A stretch of DNA of 35,807 nucleotides from Parasulfitobacter algicola (GTDB lineage: Bacteria > Pseudomonadota > Alphaproteobacteria > Rhodobacterales > Rhodobacteraceae), in the NCBI RefSeq assembly GCF_013315265.1, contig NZ_JABUFE010000018.1, forward strand, positions 1 through 35,807, read 5' to 3'. How positions within the stretch are numbered: the stretch's first letter is position 1; every line of letters starts with the position of its first letter. Position numbers and translations under genes: made by a program. The notes below the pieces were generated by a model that saw nothing but the letters and a program-made list of their open reading frames with translations, had not been told where the DNA came from and ran no database searches. Positions 24,745-32,416 of this stretch are shown here, piece by piece.

Positions 24745-25101
24745 ATGCAAACCAAACAGATATCGACACCGGTGATACGACCCGCAGCCGGAATGCCGCA
24801 ACAGGATGCGCAGCTATTCAAGGTCACACTTGATGCCGCCCTGCCGAATTACCTACCCAGACCCCAGCAAGACCGTAAAGTGCCTGGATTGTTTCGCAAG
24901 CTGCTTGCCTTTATCACACCGCCGCGAAACAGCAAGCAGACCATCAGCAGTGGGGAAATCCAGATTGAGCTGAAGTCGGTTTTGCTGATGCTTGAGCAAA
25001 GCACACATCGGGACGATCGCGCGTCCGCATCGGCCATCCGCAGCGAAATGGACAAGATCGCAATACTGCAACAACAATTGAACGCACTGTTAAAAGGATG
25101 A
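24745..25101 (+). CDS. Unknown 118-aa cytoplasmic protein between sctD and the TPR gene
   Basis: No recognised family. Basic proline-rich first half (YLPRPQQDRKVPGLFRKLL) and a helical C-terminal half (ELKSVLLMLEQSTH, MDKIAILQQQLNALLKG) able to form a coiled coil. Starts 11 bases after sctD and ends 4 bases before the TPR gene, so it is co-translated. A partner of the TPR protein, as small YscE-type proteins are of YscG, is conceivable but unproven. Confidence 0.6.
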   Translation: MQTKQISTPVIRPAAGMPQQDAQLFKVTLDAALPNYLPRPQQDRKVPGLFRKLLAFITPPRNSKQTISSGEIQIELKSVLLMLEQSTHRDDRASASAIRSEMDKIAILQQQLNALLKG

Positions 25102-25105
25102 TCAG

Positions 25106-25453
25106 ATGACTGATCGGCAAAACGATGTTCTGGTGATGATCGCCCAGCTCTATGTCCAGTTTGGGCATTCGCACCATGCGCTTTTGTTGCTGCACCCCGT
25201 TCTGAAAACAGATCCGGATCACATATTTGCCCTGCGAGCAGCCGCACAGGCACAGCTCGATCTGGGGGAAACCGATCAGGCAATTTCAACCTGCCAGTCT
25301 CTTTTATCCAAGGAACGTGATGCCACAGCACAAAAGCATATCCAGCTAATGCTATCGCGCGCCTTTATGCGGAATAACTGTATCGACAAAGCCAGACAGG
25401 CCTTTGCCGCGGCAAAAGACACAGACGAAAGGCCAGACCGATGCAAGCCATGA
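25106..25453 (+). CDS. TPR protein, possible needle-subunit chaperone
   Basis: 115 aa made of about three tetratricopeptide repeats: LYVQFGHSHHALLLLHPVLK, then HIFALRAAAQAQLDLGETDQ AIS (split here), then a third helix pair ending in FAAAKDTDE. Small TPR proteins in type III clusters (YscG/PscG, y4yS) bind unpolymerised needle or other early substrates. Ribosome site AAAGGATG; its end overlaps the start of sctV. Confidence 0.72.
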   Translation: MTDRQNDVLVMIAQLYVQFGHSHHALLLLHPVLKTDPDHIFALRAAAQAQLDLGETDQAISTCQSLLSKERDATAQKHIQLMLSRAFMRNNCIDKARQAFAAAKDTDERPDRCKP

Positions 25454-27510
25454 TTTTCAAACGGTTTCTTCAACTTCTGACAAGTAGCAAGGATTTGTCG
25501 ATCGGGATATTGCTGATTATCACGATCATGCTGATGATCCTGCCGATGCCCACCGGTCTGGTCGACACATTGATCGGGCTGAATTTTGGTATTGCGGTGC
25601 TGCTTTTGATGACGGCTGTGTACCTTGGGTCGCCACTGCAGCTTTCAAGTCTGCCGGGGATCATTCTGATATCGACAATCTTTCGGCTTGCTTTGTCGGT
25701 GACAACCACACGCTTGATCCTGTCGGAAGGTAACGCCGGTGCCATCGTCGATACATTCGGCGCCTTCGTGATCGCGGGGAATGTGGTGGTTGGCATGGTT
25801 GTATTCTTTATTGTGACAATCGTGCAGTTCATCGTCATCGCCAAAGGATCCGAACGCATCGCCGAGGTGGGCGCGCGGTTCACGTTGGATGCGTTGCCCG
25901 GCAAACAGATGAGCATCGATGCCGAACTTCGGAACGGCGATATCGACAACCAAGAAGCAGGCCACCGCAGATCGTTATTGCAACGGGAAAGCCAGTTTTA
26001 CGGGGCTATGGATGGCGCAATGAAATTCGTAAAAGGCGACGCCATCGCAGGTCTGATTATTATCAGCGTCAACCTTATCGGTGGATTAACCATTGGTATG
26101 GTTCAGCTTGGCATGTCGTTTGGCGAAGCAGGGTTGAAATATTCGCTGTTGACAGTGGGCGACGCGCTGATTTCGCAAATCCCCGCTTTGTTGATTTCGA
26201 TCACAGCCGCGACCATTGTAACGCGTGTTCAGGGCGACACTCAGCGCAATCTTGGGTCAGACATTGTCGCGCAACTGATGTCTGACAAGCGGGCCATGCG
26301 CATGGCAGCCCTTACAGTTTGCGGAATGGGCTTGTTACCGGGGTTTCCAACAGTCATTTTGCTGATCCTTGGTGGATTATTTGGTCTGGCCAGCATTCTA
26401 ATTGATCGAAAACAGCCGCAGACAATCGTCGAAACTGATATCGAAGAAACCGCGATACTGACCCCGCAATTGCCAGATCAGGCACCTGTCGTAATGATGA
26501 TCTCGGGCGATCTGGCGGATCAGATTGACCAAGACAACATGACTGCACCCATCTTGGTCCTTCGCAATCACATCACGCAAACCGTCGGGCTGACTTGTCC
26601 GGCATTGACCATGAAAACAAATACGTCCCTGCCAAGCGATTGTTTTCAAATCATGATTGATGATGTCCCTGTTCTCCGTGACACGCTGCAAGCGGGCAGG
26701 ATTTATGTTGATGACTGTTCCGAATTCATCGCTCTTGTCGATGTTCCGTCTGAGCAAATCACAACGTCTGATGGCAAAACGTTGTACAGCGTTGATGCAG
26801 GGCATGAACAGACAATGATCGATGCCGACTTGCTGTATTGCACCGCCGAAAATCGACTGCTTGAGGCGCTGGAAAATGCGGTCTTTCGGAATTTTTCATC
26901 TTTTGTCGGCATTCAGGAAACGCAGGCCATGCTAAGTGAACTGGGGCAGCATTTCGAAGCGCTTCGCAATGAAGTGCAGCACAGGTGTCAAATCCAGCAA
27001 ATCGCAGATGTCCTGCGACGGCTAGTCCAGGAACAGATTTTTCCCACGAACAAACGACAATTCCTTGAGGCGCTTGCCGAATGGGCGTCACCTGAACAGA
27101 CGGGCGTAACACTAACCGAATATGTACGCGTGTCCTTGTCCAAAAAGATCTGCCACCGTGTTGCGGATCAGAACGGAACGATTTCGGCGGTGGTTCTAGA
27201 ACGGGACACCGAAGTTTTCCTGCGCGATTGCCTGCGCGATACAAATGTGGGTCCCTATCTCGTTCTGGATGATCGACAAAGCGATCTGCTGCTGGCAGAA
27301 ATCAGAAAAAATATCAAAAAGACGTCAGGGGACACTAAGTTAGTCCTGATGACGTCAATGGATGTTCGGCGTCATCTGAAAACTTTTCTAACGCGCAATA
27401 ACATCGATGTGGATGTGCTGTCGTTTCAGGAATTAGCCGACGGGTTCACAGCCATTCCCATTGCAACTTTAACGATAGGCGATTCATTGCCATTGAATGA
27501 GGTCGCATGA
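25441..27510 (+). CDS. sctV: SctV, major export apparatus protein
   Basis: 689 aa, full length. Seven to eight membrane helices in residues ~15-320 and the diagnostic FHIPEP-type loop RFTLDALPGKQMSIDAEL near 148-165. Conserved IFRLALSVTTTRLIL and the cytoplasmic four-subdomain region (~355-689), which forms the nonameric ring that receives chaperone-substrate complexes. The end (VDVLSFQELADGFTAIPIATL) is typical. Corresponds to rhcV. Confidence 0.96.
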   Translation: MQAMIFKRFLQLLTSSKDLSIGILLIITIMLMILPMPTGLVDTLIGLNFGIAVLLLMTAVYLGSPLQLSSLPGIILISTIFRLALSVTTTRLILSEGNAGAIVDTFGAFVIAGNVVVGMVVFFIVTIVQFIVIAKGSERIAEVGARFTLDALPGKQMSIDAELRNGDIDNQEAGHRRSLLQRESQFYGAMDGAMKFVKGDAIAGLIIISVNLIGGLTIGMVQLGMSFGEAGLKYSLLTVGDALISQIPALLISITAATIVTRVQGDTQRNLGSDIVAQLMSDKRAMRMAALTVCGMGLLPGFPTVILLILGGLFGLASILIDRKQPQTIVETDIEETAILTPQLPDQAPVVMMISGDLADQIDQDNMTAPILVLRNHITQTVGLTCPALTMKTNTSLPSDCFQIMIDDVPVLRDTLQAGRIYVDDCSEFIALVDVPSEQITTSDGKTLYSVDAGHEQTMIDADLLYCTAENRLLEALENAVFRNFSSFVGIQETQAMLSELGQHFEALRNEVQHRCQIQQIADVLRRLVQEQIFPTNKRQFLEALAEWASPEQTGVTLTEYVRVSLSKKICHRVADQNGTISAVVLERDTEVFLRDCLRDTNVGPYLVLDDRQSDLLLAEIRKNIKKTSGDTKLVLMTSMDVRRHLKTFLTRNNIDVDVLSFQELADGFTAIPIATLTIGDSLPLNEVA

Positions 27511-27608
27511 ATTAAGTTTGCCCAAAAATGATTACCACTGGTATTGGAACGAGCATGTATCGTTTGATGGTGTCGTTTTTCGGATACTTAAACCGTAAAG
27601 GAGATACA

Positions 27609-27944
27609 ATGCGGTACATAGCACATATCGGACTTTCACTTTGTCTGTCACTACCTGTGGGTGCAGACCAGGTTCAAGACAACCTTATGATCCCGATTAT
27701 CGAATCTGAAGGTAGTTTGGTCCAATTGGAACACGCGGCATCGACTGTTTTCGTGGCAGACCCCAATATCGCCAGCTTGCAGGTTGTCTCGAACAAGACT
27801 GTTTTTGTCCTGGCTCATATGGTTGGCAAAACAACGCTTTATGCACTGGATGAAAATGACGACATCATTCTGCAAAAAGAGATCGTTGTGCATAAATCAC
27901 TGCAACATCTTCAGCAGCAGCTGCGTGAACAATCCGGATCATAG
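27609..27944 (+). CDS. Stand-alone CpaC/RcpA-type N-terminal domain, periplasmic
   Basis: 111 aa from ATG 27609, after AAAGGAGATACA. Signal peptide MRYIAHIGLSLCLSLPVGA|D. The mature ~90 residues match the pilus-formation N-terminal domain found at the start of Tad-pilus secretins (CpaC): an initial I.SEGSLVQLEHAASTVFVADP, then ASLQVVSNKTVFVLAHMVG and KTTLYALDENDDIILQKEIV. The protein ends directly after this domain, with no secretin channel. It might complete or dock a secretin encoded elsewhere. The upstream frame to 27528 is not needed. It precedes the two-component genes by 12 bases. Confidence 0.8.
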   Translation: MRYIAHIGLSLCLSLPVGADQVQDNLMIPIIESEGSLVQLEHAASTVFVADPNIASLQVVSNKTVFVLAHMVGKTTLYALDENDDIILQKEIVVHKSLQHLQQQLREQSGS

Positions 27945-27956
27945 TTAGGCAAGAAC

Positions 27957-28637
27957 ATGAGAGTCCTTTTATTGGAAGATAACCTTAGTAATGCTGATAT
28001 CTATCAGCAATATCTAAAAAAATCGGGTTTTACTGTGGATCATGTCTGTACACTGATTGACACCGAGGATGCTGTTGCAGTTACTGATTATGACATATTG
28101 CTGCTGGACCGACAGGTGCCGGACGGGGACAGTCGTGTATGGCTGTCACAGGTTCGCAAATCAGGTGTCTCGGTCCCGGTTCTTTTTCTGACTGTCCGCG
28201 ACACAATAGAAGATCGTATTGAAGGTCTGGATGCAGGCGCGGATGATTATATGCCCAAACCCGTCGCACCCAAAGAACTTGAGGCGCGCATTCGTGCCAT
28301 ATTGCGGCGCCCCAAAGACATGATCTCGTCGAAGCTGGTCTGCGGAAACCTGTCGTTCGATACCAAGCATCGTGAAACCTGTATTCATGATAAGCCGGTC
28401 AAAATCTCTAAGCGTGAAGGATGCCTTCTTGAGCGTCTTATGCGCCGCACCAACCACGTTGTTACGAAAACGTCATTGGAAGAAGGTCTTTATGGTCACG
28501 GCGAAGAAGTCACACCAAACAGCATTGAAGTATGTGTATGCAGATTAAGAAAGAATTTGGAAAAAGGCGGGGCAAAAGTGGATATCCACACGATCCGGGG
28601 CGTTGGGTATCTTATCCGTGAGCGGGTCATCAATTAG
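27957..28637 (+). CDS. OmpR-family response regulator of the secretion cluster
   Basis: 226 aa. Receiver domain 1-115 with E7/D8, phospho-acceptor D51 (ILLLDRQVPDGD), T79 and K101 (YMPKPVAPKEL) all present; winged-helix DNA-binding domain 125-225 (KISKREGCLLERLMRR, VEVCVCRLRKNLEKGGAK-like, IHTIRGVGYLI). OmpR/PhoB proteins bind direct repeats with 11-bp spacing, which fits the boxes found at five promoters of this region. Rhizobial clusters use the response regulator TtsI at the same logical place, but TtsI-type proteins often lack the phosphorylated Asp and a kinase, whereas both are here. Overlaps the kinase gene. Confidence 0.92.
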   Translation: MRVLLLEDNLSNADIYQQYLKKSGFTVDHVCTLIDTEDAVAVTDYDILLLDRQVPDGDSRVWLSQVRKSGVSVPVLFLTVRDTIEDRIEGLDAGADDYMPKPVAPKELEARIRAILRRPKDMISSKLVCGNLSFDTKHRETCIHDKPVKISKREGCLLERLMRRTNHVVTKTSLEEGLYGHGEEVTPNSIEVCVCRLRKNLEKGGAKVDIHTIRGVGYLIRERVIN

Positions 28638-30015
28638 ATTTCAGCTTAGCCTAAGATTTGGCTTGCTTGCATTGATCGGTGTTCTGATTGCGGCTTACGC
28701 AATCACCCGGCAAATCCGACATCTTGATGACCTTGTACAGGAAGTCGCGCTTGGCCATCAGATTGAAGATCTGGCCAATGCACTTGGCCGTGACGCAGAC
28801 GGCATGCCGACATTGGATTTGCCCCCCAGGTTGTTGCGTCTTTACGAAGAGCAACATAACGGCTCGGTCTTTGTTATTCGCAATCAAACGGGTCAGGTTT
28901 TATTTGATGACGGCGATAATGCCTTAAAGATTCTTGAGCCTGGTTTTACCTTCCCCAGTTTTTTTCATTATTTCCAGGCCGTGGATATGTCACCCGAGGA
29001 AGCCCGTGGATTGGACCCGCAACGTTTTGGCATGACCGAACGTGTTAATACAGATATCGGCGAAGTTTTTATAACGGTGGCACAACACAGAGTGGCTGAT
29101 GATTTTCTAAGCCGCGCTGTCGCTATAGAACTGGTGGATGATGCGATTTTGGTGGGCGGCCCCTTGTTGATCCTGTTTATTCTGGCGGGCTTTGGTGTCG
29201 TCAGTTACAGCACACGCGGTCTTAGTTTTCTATCTGAAAAAGCCCGCGATATCGGTCCCCAGACCATCAGAACCAGACTGCCCGTTCACGCCGCACCGAC
29301 CGAGGTGATGCCGCTGGCCCACGCGTTCAACGAAGCGATGGACCGCGTGGCCGAAGGATATGACAACCAGCAACGTTTCACGATTGACGCGGCGCATCAG
29401 TTGAAGACGCCGCTGGCAGTACTGCGCGCCAGGCTGGAAACCATAGCACCCTTTGCCGGGCGGGATCTGCTTGAGGTTGACCTGAGCCACATGGAAACTT
29501 TGATCCAGCAGCTTTTGACAAGTGCCCGCATAAGTGTGGTGAACATCAGCCCAGATGAAACCATAACACTGAATGCTTTGGCACAAGAGGTCGTCGTCGC
29601 ATTGGCCCCGATCGCGATTGAACAAGGCAAGACCCTTGAATTGGAGCGCCCCGATGTCCCCGTTGTCGTAATGGGCGAGTCGCATCTTGCGATGGAAGCC
29701 ATTCGAAACCTTGTCAATAATGCCATCAATCACACGGCTGATGGTACAACCGTCACTGTTCGGGTCTCTGAACCACATAAACTGCAGGTTCTTGATCGTG
29801 GTCCTGGGGTGCCTGACTCGGAAAAGAAACACATCTTCATGCCCTTCAGTCAGGGGCGCAAACCCACCAGAAACGGCACCGGTATGGGGTTGGCTATTGT
29901 GTCACAGATCATGCAGGTCCACTTTGGTAAGGTCACAGTCAAAGATCGCGATGGGGGCGGTGCCGTGTTTACCTTGCATTTTTCCCCGCCGCTCGTTCGG
30001 CAAGCGGAAGAATAA
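28618..30015 (+). CDS. Sensor histidine kinase paired with the response regulator
   Basis: 465 aa from GTG 28618, which overlaps the regulator stop by 20 bases; TTG 28603 is an alternative. Membrane helices at ~13-32 and ~177-197 enclose a ~140-residue periplasmic sensor. After a HAMP-like stretch comes the H-box FTIDAAHQLKTPL (phospho-His H260), the N-box AIRNLVNNAINHT, G1 DRGPGVPD and G2 GTGMGLAI. Organisation is that of the QseC/TctE class. The signal is unknown; a periplasmic cue for switching on secretion is the simplest reading. Confidence 0.92.
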   Translation: MSGSSIRFQLSLRFGLLALIGVLIAAYAITRQIRHLDDLVQEVALGHQIEDLANALGRDADGMPTLDLPPRLLRLYEEQHNGSVFVIRNQTGQVLFDDGDNALKILEPGFTFPSFFHYFQAVDMSPEEARGLDPQRFGMTERVNTDIGEVFITVAQHRVADDFLSRAVAIELVDDAILVGGPLLILFILAGFGVVSYSTRGLSFLSEKARDIGPQTIRTRLPVHAAPTEVMPLAHAFNEAMDRVAEGYDNQQRFTIDAAHQLKTPLAVLRARLETIAPFAGRDLLEVDLSHMETLIQQLLTSARISVVNISPDETITLNALAQEVVVALAPIAIEQGKTLELERPDVPVVVMGESHLAMEAIRNLVNNAINHTADGTTVTVRVSEPHKLQVLDRGPGVPDSEKKHIFMPFSQGRKPTRNGTGMGLAIVSQIMQVHFGKVTVKDRDGGGAVFTLHFSPPLVRQAEE

Positions 30016-30039
30016 CGCCATCTGCGAAAATTTCGTCCT

Positions 30040-30099
30040 ATGCTGATCAGCATGTAAGCGTGCTGTAAGTTTGTACATTTATCCAGTGCTCACTATAAC
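30040..30099 (+). promoter_or_regulatory. Direct-repeat box E and promoter of the 176-aa gene
   Basis: TGTAAG-CGTGC-TGTAAG (30053-30069) is a perfect hexamer repeat with 11-bp spacing. A TATAAC -10 (30094-30099, 5/6) lies 19 bases after the second 11-mer, a normal place for an OmpR-type activator replacing the -35. Just upstream and sharing its last base is the perfect palindrome ATGCTGATCAGCAT (30040-30053). Confidence 0.62.
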
Positions 30100-30115
30100 T
30101 CAGGAGCACACATAA

Positions 30116-30646
30116 ATGTCTATCACATCAGTAAACGCAAACATGAACACACCAACAGCGCCAGCCGCAGGTGCTGGGAAATTTTCCGATGCGCTCAACG
30201 CGTCGGCCTCCGGCGAAATGCAAATTGCCCAAGGTTATCCCGGACTAACTTTACCAGCAAGTAATCCGAAACTTGATGCTATCTCTAACGCAATCAATGC
30301 TGCGGGTTTTATTGGCACTATTTTGAACAAGAATCGACTGGAATCGGATTTGAGAAGCACGTTGCCAAATGCAATCAACAAGCTTGAAGGCGCGCCTGAA
30401 GGATCAGTTGTCAGAATCGACATCCAGATGTCAAGTGACGGAAGTACTTATTTGGGAATGAGTGCTGGTAAAGCAGAACCGGCGGCAATTTACCGCGGCG
30501 GAGGTGCCGATAATCTAAATGCACCAGGTCAACAAACCGTCAGTTTCTTCATTCACAACTCAAAGAACTCGTCACCCAATATAGGCGGTGACCCTGTTGC
30601 TAGCCTCAAGGATGCCCGTGAATTGCTGCGTGCGCTGAACCGCTAA
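30116..30646 (+). CDS. Unknown 176-aa protein, candidate type III effector or accessory protein
   Basis: Start supported by CAGGAG. No family recognised. The first ~45 residues are Ser/Thr/Asn/Ala-rich without a Sec signal (SVNANMNTPTAPAAGAGKFS), as in type III substrates; residues 50-85 are helical (KLDAISNAINAAGFIGTIL), followed by a beta-rich part (GSVVRIDIQMSSDGSTYLGM, QQTVSFFIHN) and a final helix. No cysteine or tryptophan. Its own promoter carries the best example of the repeat box. Secretion is inferred from composition, location and regulation only. Confidence 0.6.
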   Translation: MSITSVNANMNTPTAPAAGAGKFSDALNASASGEMQIAQGYPGLTLPASNPKLDAISNAINAAGFIGTILNKNRLESDLRSTLPNAINKLEGAPEGSVVRIDIQMSSDGSTYLGMSAGKAEPAAIYRGGGADNLNAPGQQTVSFFIHNSKNSSPNIGGDPVASLKDARELLRALNR

Positions 30647-30662
30647 CATTTAAGTGCATTTT

Positions 30663-30693
30663 TTGTGGCCTCCGTGGAAAGTGGGGGCCACAA
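30663..30693. terminator. Strong hairpin after the 176-aa gene
   Basis: TTGTGGCCTCC-GTGGAAAGT-GGGGGCCACAA: an 11-bp stem with one wobble and a 9-base loop, starting 17 bases after the stop. A T-run precedes rather than follows it, so it is not a textbook intrinsic terminator, though it could stabilise the mRNA end or mark the edge of the cluster. Confidence 0.4.
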
Positions 30694-30813
30694 TGTAAGG
30701 CATATAAATTGATCCATAAAGCGCTGCGTGTAGATCAAAATCGACCAAAATGCCCGCCCCAGCAGGTATTGATTTACGGTGCCATGTATGGGCAGGCTTC
30801 AGGAGAATGCAGG

Positions 30814-31200
30814 ATCGTACGTTCTCTCATGAGTGTTTTGGTCTTCGCGACACAACAAAACTACCCCACTCGCGTGGGATGGTCAAAATATGTAGCTGTG
30901 CAGGCGCTGGAGACGGTCGGCCGAACCGAGTGTTATCATGCTCTCATCCGCGGATTGCATACCGCCTGACCAAATGCGACGCGGGCTTGCCTCTCTCTAA
31001 GGACGGATATTTGTCCCAACATACACCGAGGATTTCCCCCATCGTTAGCCGCCATCTCCACCAGACTGCACAGGCAGTCGGGTGCGGATCTCAGGCCGTG
31101 ATTGGCGTTTTCCGGGCAATGTCCCAAATAAAGCCGGCCAGTTCGCGTGCGATGGCGGCCAATGATGGGTTGAATTTGTGCGGCATTTACAGCATCTTGA
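30814..31200 (-). mobile_element. IS110-like relic, transposase C-terminus plus IS end (copy 2)
   Basis: Read on the minus strand, 31200 to about 31108 encodes MPHKFNPSLAAIARELAGFI and WDIARKTPITA, then a stop. This resembles the C-terminal helix of IS110-family transposases, recalled rather than searched. Another frame continues with GNPRCMLGQIS. Further on, 30889-30814 repeats the sequence at the left edge of the window (copy 1). Most of the transposase is lost. It separates the secretion cluster from the LuxR gene. Confidence 0.5.
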
Positions 31201-31279
31201 AAGAAATGGACCGCAGCGATATCAGCATAACTGAGATTCGTGAAACAAAGCCTGTGAGTCACACGCCTGGGTGTTGTAA

Positions 31280-32416
31280 TTGAAAATAACCGAAGCAAGC
31301 TACAAAAAACTATCAGCGCAAATTTTGTCAACATCATTACAGCAAGAAAATTGGCCTTTAGTTTTGCAAAATCTGTCACAAATGGCGGGCGGTGCGCGTA
31401 CATTTCTGTTTTCTCATGATCTGTTTGAAAATCACGCACTTTGTGAACATTGGATCGGGTGTTCTGACGATTTTGTTCAAAGTTGGAAAGATTACTATAG
31501 CAGCATCAATCCATGGGCTAATGGTGCGAAAGACGTCCCAGTTGGTGCAGCATTTCATGCAACACAGTATTGCCCAGAAGACCAGCTTTTACAGACAGAG
31601 TTCTACAATGATTGGGTAAAGCCACAAGAAAATATAAAGCATGGAAGCGCTGTCGTCGCATTTAAAGACAAACGCGTAATGTGGCTTTTTGGCGGCTTGA
31701 TCCGTTCTCGGGACTCAGACAAAAATAGCGAGCCTTTTCATCGCTTACTTAACTTACTTGCCGCTCAGGTTGAACACGCCATAACAGTAAAGAAAAAGCT
31801 TAATGAACTGTCATTTGAAAGAGATGTATTCGCGCAAAATAACCTTAGATCTAATGCACCAATAATAGTCATTCGCGAAAACCGAAAAATTATACATGCA
31901 AATGCAGCAGCTGAAACTCTTTTAAGTAATGCCGATTATTTATCATTTGATGATAAAGGACGACTTGAATTGCCTGCTTCTTCTGCGATGAGAAGCTTAG
32001 AAAAAGCAATACATATGATCAAGGAACACAATACACACTCATTTACAATTCAGAATATACGAGACCCTAATCAAAAATTAGATTTCACCCTTTTGAAGTT
32101 CCAGACATCCGGTTTTGACACAGATGCTTTCGATTTGAATGATATTTTTGAGGAAACAAGTATTTTGCTTACCATTTCTGAACAGGCAGACGAACAGACC
32201 GAAATTCAGAATATCAAATACCAATTTGGGCTTACAAATGCTGAAGCTTCTGTGACTTATTCAATATATCAAGGTGTTACTATTAATGAATATGCTCAAT
32301 CTCGCAGTTTAAGCATTCACACCGTTCGCAACCAAGTAAAAGCTGTTTTATCGAAAACAGGAAGTCGAAGGCAGTCCGACTTGATAAGACTAATAAATAA
32401 AAAACTCAATGTGTGA
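31280..32416 (+). CDS. LuxR-family transcriptional regulator
   Basis: 378 aa. A TAA directly precedes the TTG start at 31280, and no ATG fits the conserved beginning (KITEASYKKLSAQILSTSLQQ resembles the usual start of this subfamily), so TTG is taken. The N-terminal ~310 residues form GAF/PAS-like sensor domains; the C-terminal ~60 are the LuxR helix-turn-helix (GLTNAEASVTYSIYQGVTIN, SLSIHTVRNQVKAVL, RQSDLIRLI). The base composition is more AT-rich than in the secretion genes. Its stop TGA is also the first three bases of the IS3 terminal sequence, so a few residues may have been lost. No evidence that it controls secretion. Confidence 0.85.
   Translation: MKITEASYKKLSAQILSTSLQQENWPLVLQNLSQMAGGARTFLFSHDLFENHALCEHWIGCSDDFVQSWKDYYSSINPWANGAKDVPVGAAFHATQYCPEDQLLQTEFYNDWVKPQENIKHGSAVVAFKDKRVMWLFGGLIRSRDSDKNSEPFHRLLNLLAAQVEHAITVKKKLNELSFERDVFAQNNLRSNAPIIVIRENRKIIHANAAAETLLSNADYLSFDDKGRLELPASSAMRSLEKAIHMIKEHNTHSFTIQNIRDPNQKLDFTLLKFQTSGFDTDAFDLNDIFEETSILLTISEQADEQTEIQNIKYQFGLTNAEASVTYSIYQGVTINEYAQSRSLSIHTVRNQVKAVLSKTGSRRQSDLIRLINKKLNV

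Noticed and set aside
26759-27244. 161-aa minus-strand open frame inside sctV
   Set aside because: Shadow of the highly conserved sctV; no independent features.
30750-31283. 177-aa plus-strand open frame before the LuxR gene
   Set aside because: Composition is atypical (many Cys, His and Ser), and the opposite strand carries a recognisable transposase C-terminus and IS end.
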